In this document: positions 14,198 to 16,176 of the stretch, in pieces
Position numbering within the stretch: position 1 is the first letter of the stretch
Layout: every line of letters begins with the position of its first letter
DNA from: UMGS1491 sp944380925
Lineage (GTDB): Bacteria > Bacillota > Clostridia > Oscillospirales > Acutalibacteraceae
Length of the DNA stretch: 16,176 nt
Assembly: GCA_944380925.1 (NCBI GenBank)
Contig: CALWJD010000013.1
Coordinates: forward strand, 1-16,176
Reading direction: 5' to 3'
Notes under the pieces: model-generated
Seen by the model: only the letters and a program-made list of their open reading frames with translations
Databases searched by the model: none
Told to the model about the DNA's origin: nothing
Position numbers and translations under genes: made by a program

Positions 14198-14929
14198 TTA
14201 AAACCAACTTTCATTATCGTTTTCAACTTTGTAGTAGTCGGCAATCATAAGCTCTTTGTTATCGGTTTTTGGATTGAATTGAGATTCTACCAATGTCCAA
14301 CGTATAACCGCAAAATTATCATCAAAGTTATGAGAAATAGTATCAACTTGCGTAATCTCAAAAGAAGTAGGGTTATCGTGATTTTTGTCAATTAAAAAGC
14401 GTTTGCCGTGATCGATTTTTATGGTTTCCTCATTATACGGAATGAAAATCAAAAACTTCGATGAACCGATAGTTTCTTGCTCTCTTGCAGTTTCGCCGGA
14501 ATTATACTGTGTTGCATTTTTCATATGCACAGGATAGAAAACAACTTCACCCGAAATATCAGAAATGAAATTAATCTTATAATTGCAGAAAAACATTATT
14601 GCTTTTTCGTATACTCCGTTGTTATCGACAATATCTTTGATAAGCCAAAAAGAGTCGTTGTATTTAACATAGTAACCTGTTTTAAGGTTACCAATCGGAA
14701 TTAGAATTTGCCGAATAAAACTACTTGACTCCGCATCGGAAGTAACATTTTGAATGATAGCCTTAAGAGATTTTTTAAGAATGAAACTTTGATTATAAAC
14801 CTCTATTTCGATTGAAATAAAAGACTCCAAAAGCTCCGAAAAGCCATCTTGTGAATAGTTTTCAAATTCTTCTTTTTCCATTCCACTGTTGTATAGTGGT
14901 CTGGTAATTAAATACCAACTTTTTGCCAT
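14198..14929 (-). CDS. Phage head-tail connector/head-closure-like protein (243 aa)
   Basis: ATG at 14929 has GGAG (14934-14937) four bases upstream, directly after the previous stop. The product begins MAKSWYLITRPLYNSGMEKE and continues FENYSQDGFSELLESFI. This start (WYLxxxPxYNSG) and the later YVKYNDSFWLIKDIVDNNGV and FFCNYKINF segments match a family found in many clostridial and Bacillus prophages next to head-tail joining genes. The C-terminal half contains strands FLIDKNHDNPTSFEITQVDT. I infer a virion joining component. No enzyme motif is apparent. It sits in a tightly packed operon with two-base to nine-base gaps or overlaps. Confidence 0.6.
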   Translation of the reverse strand: MAKSWYLITRPLYNSGMEKEEFENYSQDGFSELLESFISIEIEVYNQSFILKKSLKAIIQNVTSDAESSSFIRQILIPIGNLKTGYYVKYNDSFWLIKDIVDNNGVYEKAIMFFCNYKINFISDISGEVVFYPVHMKNATQYNSGETAREQETIGSSKFLIFIPYNEETIKIDHGKRFLIDKNHDNPTSFEITQVDTISHNFDDNFAVIRWTLVESQFNPKTDNKELMIADYYKVENDNESWF

Positions 14930-14937
14930 AAATCTCC

Positions 14938-15327
14938 TTAGTTAAAAGCGTGTTGCTTTTGTTTATGAAGTAGCTTTTCGGCATATATTTTTTCGCTTTG
15001 GAGTTCTTCAAGCGTTACTCTTTTTGTTGCATCCATACCTGTTAAAGATATGTCTTTCCCGATGATCCCATTGAGTTTCATAACACGGCTTAGCTCTTGT
15101 GTTAGGTAATTAACATACATAATTAATCCCAAAGTCTTAACGATATAGCGAGGTAAAGAATCCGCAAAAGCTCTTTGAGATTCCAAGTAATTGAGCTGCG
15201 ATAGTTCAAGCTCATAGTCCGCAAGAGCACTTAAAAACCATTGATATTCTAAGTCCATGTCAATTTCAAACTTTGATTTTAAAAGCGAATGAAAAACGTT
15301 TAAGACATCAAGATATGACGTGTTCAT
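14938..15327 (-). CDS. Phage neck/connector-type helical protein (129 aa)
   Basis: The start overlaps the upstream stop as ATGA (15324-15327), so translation is coupled. The product is almost wholly helical: MNTSYLDVLNVFHSLLKSKF, then YQWFLSALADYELELSQLNY, then a second set ending LEELQSEKIYAEKLLHKQKQ. Small helical proteins encoded directly after the capsid genes are often head-tail adaptors of the gp6 type, which form a ring under the portal. The position agrees with that, but the family is not firmly recognised. It ends nine bases before the next start. Confidence 0.5.
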   Translation of the reverse strand: MNTSYLDVLNVFHSLLKSKFEIDMDLEYQWFLSALADYELELSQLNYLESQRAFADSLPRYIVKTLGLIMYVNYLTQELSRVMKLNGIIGKDISLTGMDATKRVTLEELQSEKIYAEKLLHKQKQHAFN

Positions 15328-15791
15328 TTTGAGCTTGCCAACTTAAAGCCTGTATATTTTTCCAAAAACTCGATTTTATCGTGGTCGTTAAGCTTTGATT
15401 TTTTCGCAAATTCTACCGCTTTTGATTTTTCAGCTTGAGTTTTAACTTTGCTTTTTACAGCTTCTTTGAACTTCGCAAGCATTTTTTCAGCAAAGATTTC
15501 TTTTAAAACTTTATCGGTTAAAATTTCTTGCGTTTTACCTGTGGCTTTGCTTTCAAACTCTGCATTAACTCTCAAATCTTCATTGTCAACAAAAATTCGG
15601 GCGTGAGAGCCTTTTCCGTCATCACCGACAAAAAGCTTGTTGCCATTATATATTTGAGCCATGACTTCATCTTCGTCTAATGTAATTATACTGTTAGGTG
15701 GCATTACAACGTCCCCAACAGCATTGATTCTCTTGAAAGTTAAAATCCAGCTCGTTAGATTTTTAAGCTTTACTTTTGTATTTCCAGCCAT
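15324..15791 (-). CDS. Phage head-associated protein (155 aa)
   Basis: ATG at 15791 has AAAGGAAG about six bases upstream. The N-terminal half is beta-rich (MAGNTKVKLKNLTSWILTFK, then VVMPPNSIITLDEDEVMAQI) and looks like a small decoration or capsid-associated fold. The C-terminal half is lysine-rich and helical (AKFKEAVKSKVKTQAEKSKA), with a possible coiled-coil character. It lies immediately after the major capsid gene, where decoration or stabilising proteins are common. No definite family is recognised. Confidence 0.5.
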   Translation of the reverse strand: MAGNTKVKLKNLTSWILTFKRINAVGDVVMPPNSIITLDEDEVMAQIYNGNKLFVGDDGKGSHARIFVDNEDLRVNAEFESKATGKTQEILTDKVLKEIFAEKMLAKFKEAVKSKVKTQAEKSKAVEFAKKSKLNDHDKIEFLEKYTGFKLASSK

Positions 15792-15807
15792 TTATATCTT
15801 CCTTTCT

Positions 15808-16176
15808 TTAGAAGTTAGAATCTTTTATGACCCCGATTTTGTATTCTTGACCTTCAGCAATATCCGCAGCAATTTCGAGGTCAAATCGAGATAACACTTG
15901 ACCTGTTGCTACATCATTTCCGGTAAATGAAGTAATACCGCCTCTTGTAAATGTTTGAATAGGTGAGTTAACACCATTCGGAACGACAAATAAAAGTCCT
16001 TCGGGCAAGATTGTTTCGAAGTTTTTGCCGGAATTATTGTCAACGATATGTGTAATGTCAAAAGCGTTTGGCATCTCAACTACCGCACAGCCATTATAGA
16101 AGTTAATAAGCCCCAATTTTCTGATTTCTTCCATTGCTGCATCTGCCATACCTGTAAAGCTTGGGTTTGTGCTGGT
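15808..16176 (-). CDS. Phage major capsid protein, C-terminal part (runs off the window)
   Basis: The frame is open across the right window edge (TSTNPSFTG precedes the first internal Met at 16149), so only the last 122 residues are seen. The stretch FYNGCAVVEMPNAFDITHIV, then LPEGLLFVVPNGVNSPIQTF and FDLEIAADIAEGQEYKIGVI matches the C-terminal domain of HK97-fold major capsid proteins of Firmicutes phages, in which the capsid subunit forms the icosahedral shell. It leads the compact operon read leftwards. The real gene should be about 300 residues or more, with its start to the right of this window. Confidence 0.6.
   Translation of the reverse strand, partial: TSTNPSFTGMADAAMEEIRKLGLINFYNGCAVVEMPNAFDITHIVDNNSGKNFETILPEGLLFVVPNGVNSPIQTFTRGGITSFTGNDVATGQVLSRFDLEIAADIAEGQEYKIGVIKDSNF

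Noticed and set aside
1..16176. CRISPR arrays and tRNA or rRNA genes
   Set aside because: No regularly spaced direct repeats and no cloverleaf or rRNA-like stretch was noticed on reading both strands.

Overview
The window is AT-rich DNA with strong AGGAGG-type ribosome binding sites and several TTG/GTG starts. The families present (SigK/SigE-type sigma factor, a WapA-like YD-repeat protein with a DNRLRE-like domain, low-GC Gram-positive phage head genes, a two-HTH clostridial regulator) point to an anaerobic spore-forming Clostridia member. Genus cannot be told from this sequence.

Left edge (1-128): the reading frame entering the window encodes conserved region 2 of a late sporulation sigma factor. 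The match runs up to AARCIEN, and the frame then leaves the family abruptly and stops. This is the position at which skin elements interrupt sigK in Bacillus and Clostridioides difficile. The simplest reading is that the window begins in the 5' half of sigK and then enters a skin-like, prophage-derived element. The other end and any serine recombinase lie outside the window or are lost.

Region 65-3010 is a decayed accessory strip. It holds a frameshifted two-HTH regulator, a 57-aa gene, a structured GC-richer intergenic island, two translationally coupled small genes (the second a sigma region-4-like HTH), a gene remnant, several hairpins or terminators, and a complete IS200-type insertion sequence. 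The IS transposase ribosome binding site is folded into a long 5' stem.

Region 3010-11890 (minus strand) is one probable operon with its own near-consensus sigma-A promoter (11859-11887) and a strong terminator (2969-3009). It encodes: (i) a signal-peptide-bearing protein whose remainder looks like a phage tail fibre/collar; (ii) a very large secreted DNRLRE-like/YD-repeat (RHS, WapA-like) protein, split by a one-base frameshift into 888 and 1288 codons, whose C-terminal tip resembles a circularly permuted papain-like (NlpC/P60-LRAT type) enzyme; (iii) a membrane-anchored extracytoplasmic repeat protein, coupled by a TAATG overlap, which is the positional candidate for immunity. I read this as a contact-dependent antagonism or surface-interaction cassette carried by the element.

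Region 11990-16176 (minus strand) is a compact phage late operon, transcribed from major capsid protein through head/neck and connector proteins to a tail protein. It ends in a truncated DUF1064-like gene whose stop codon lies inside a terminator. The usual remainder of a tail module is missing, and the secreted toxin-like operon occupies that place.
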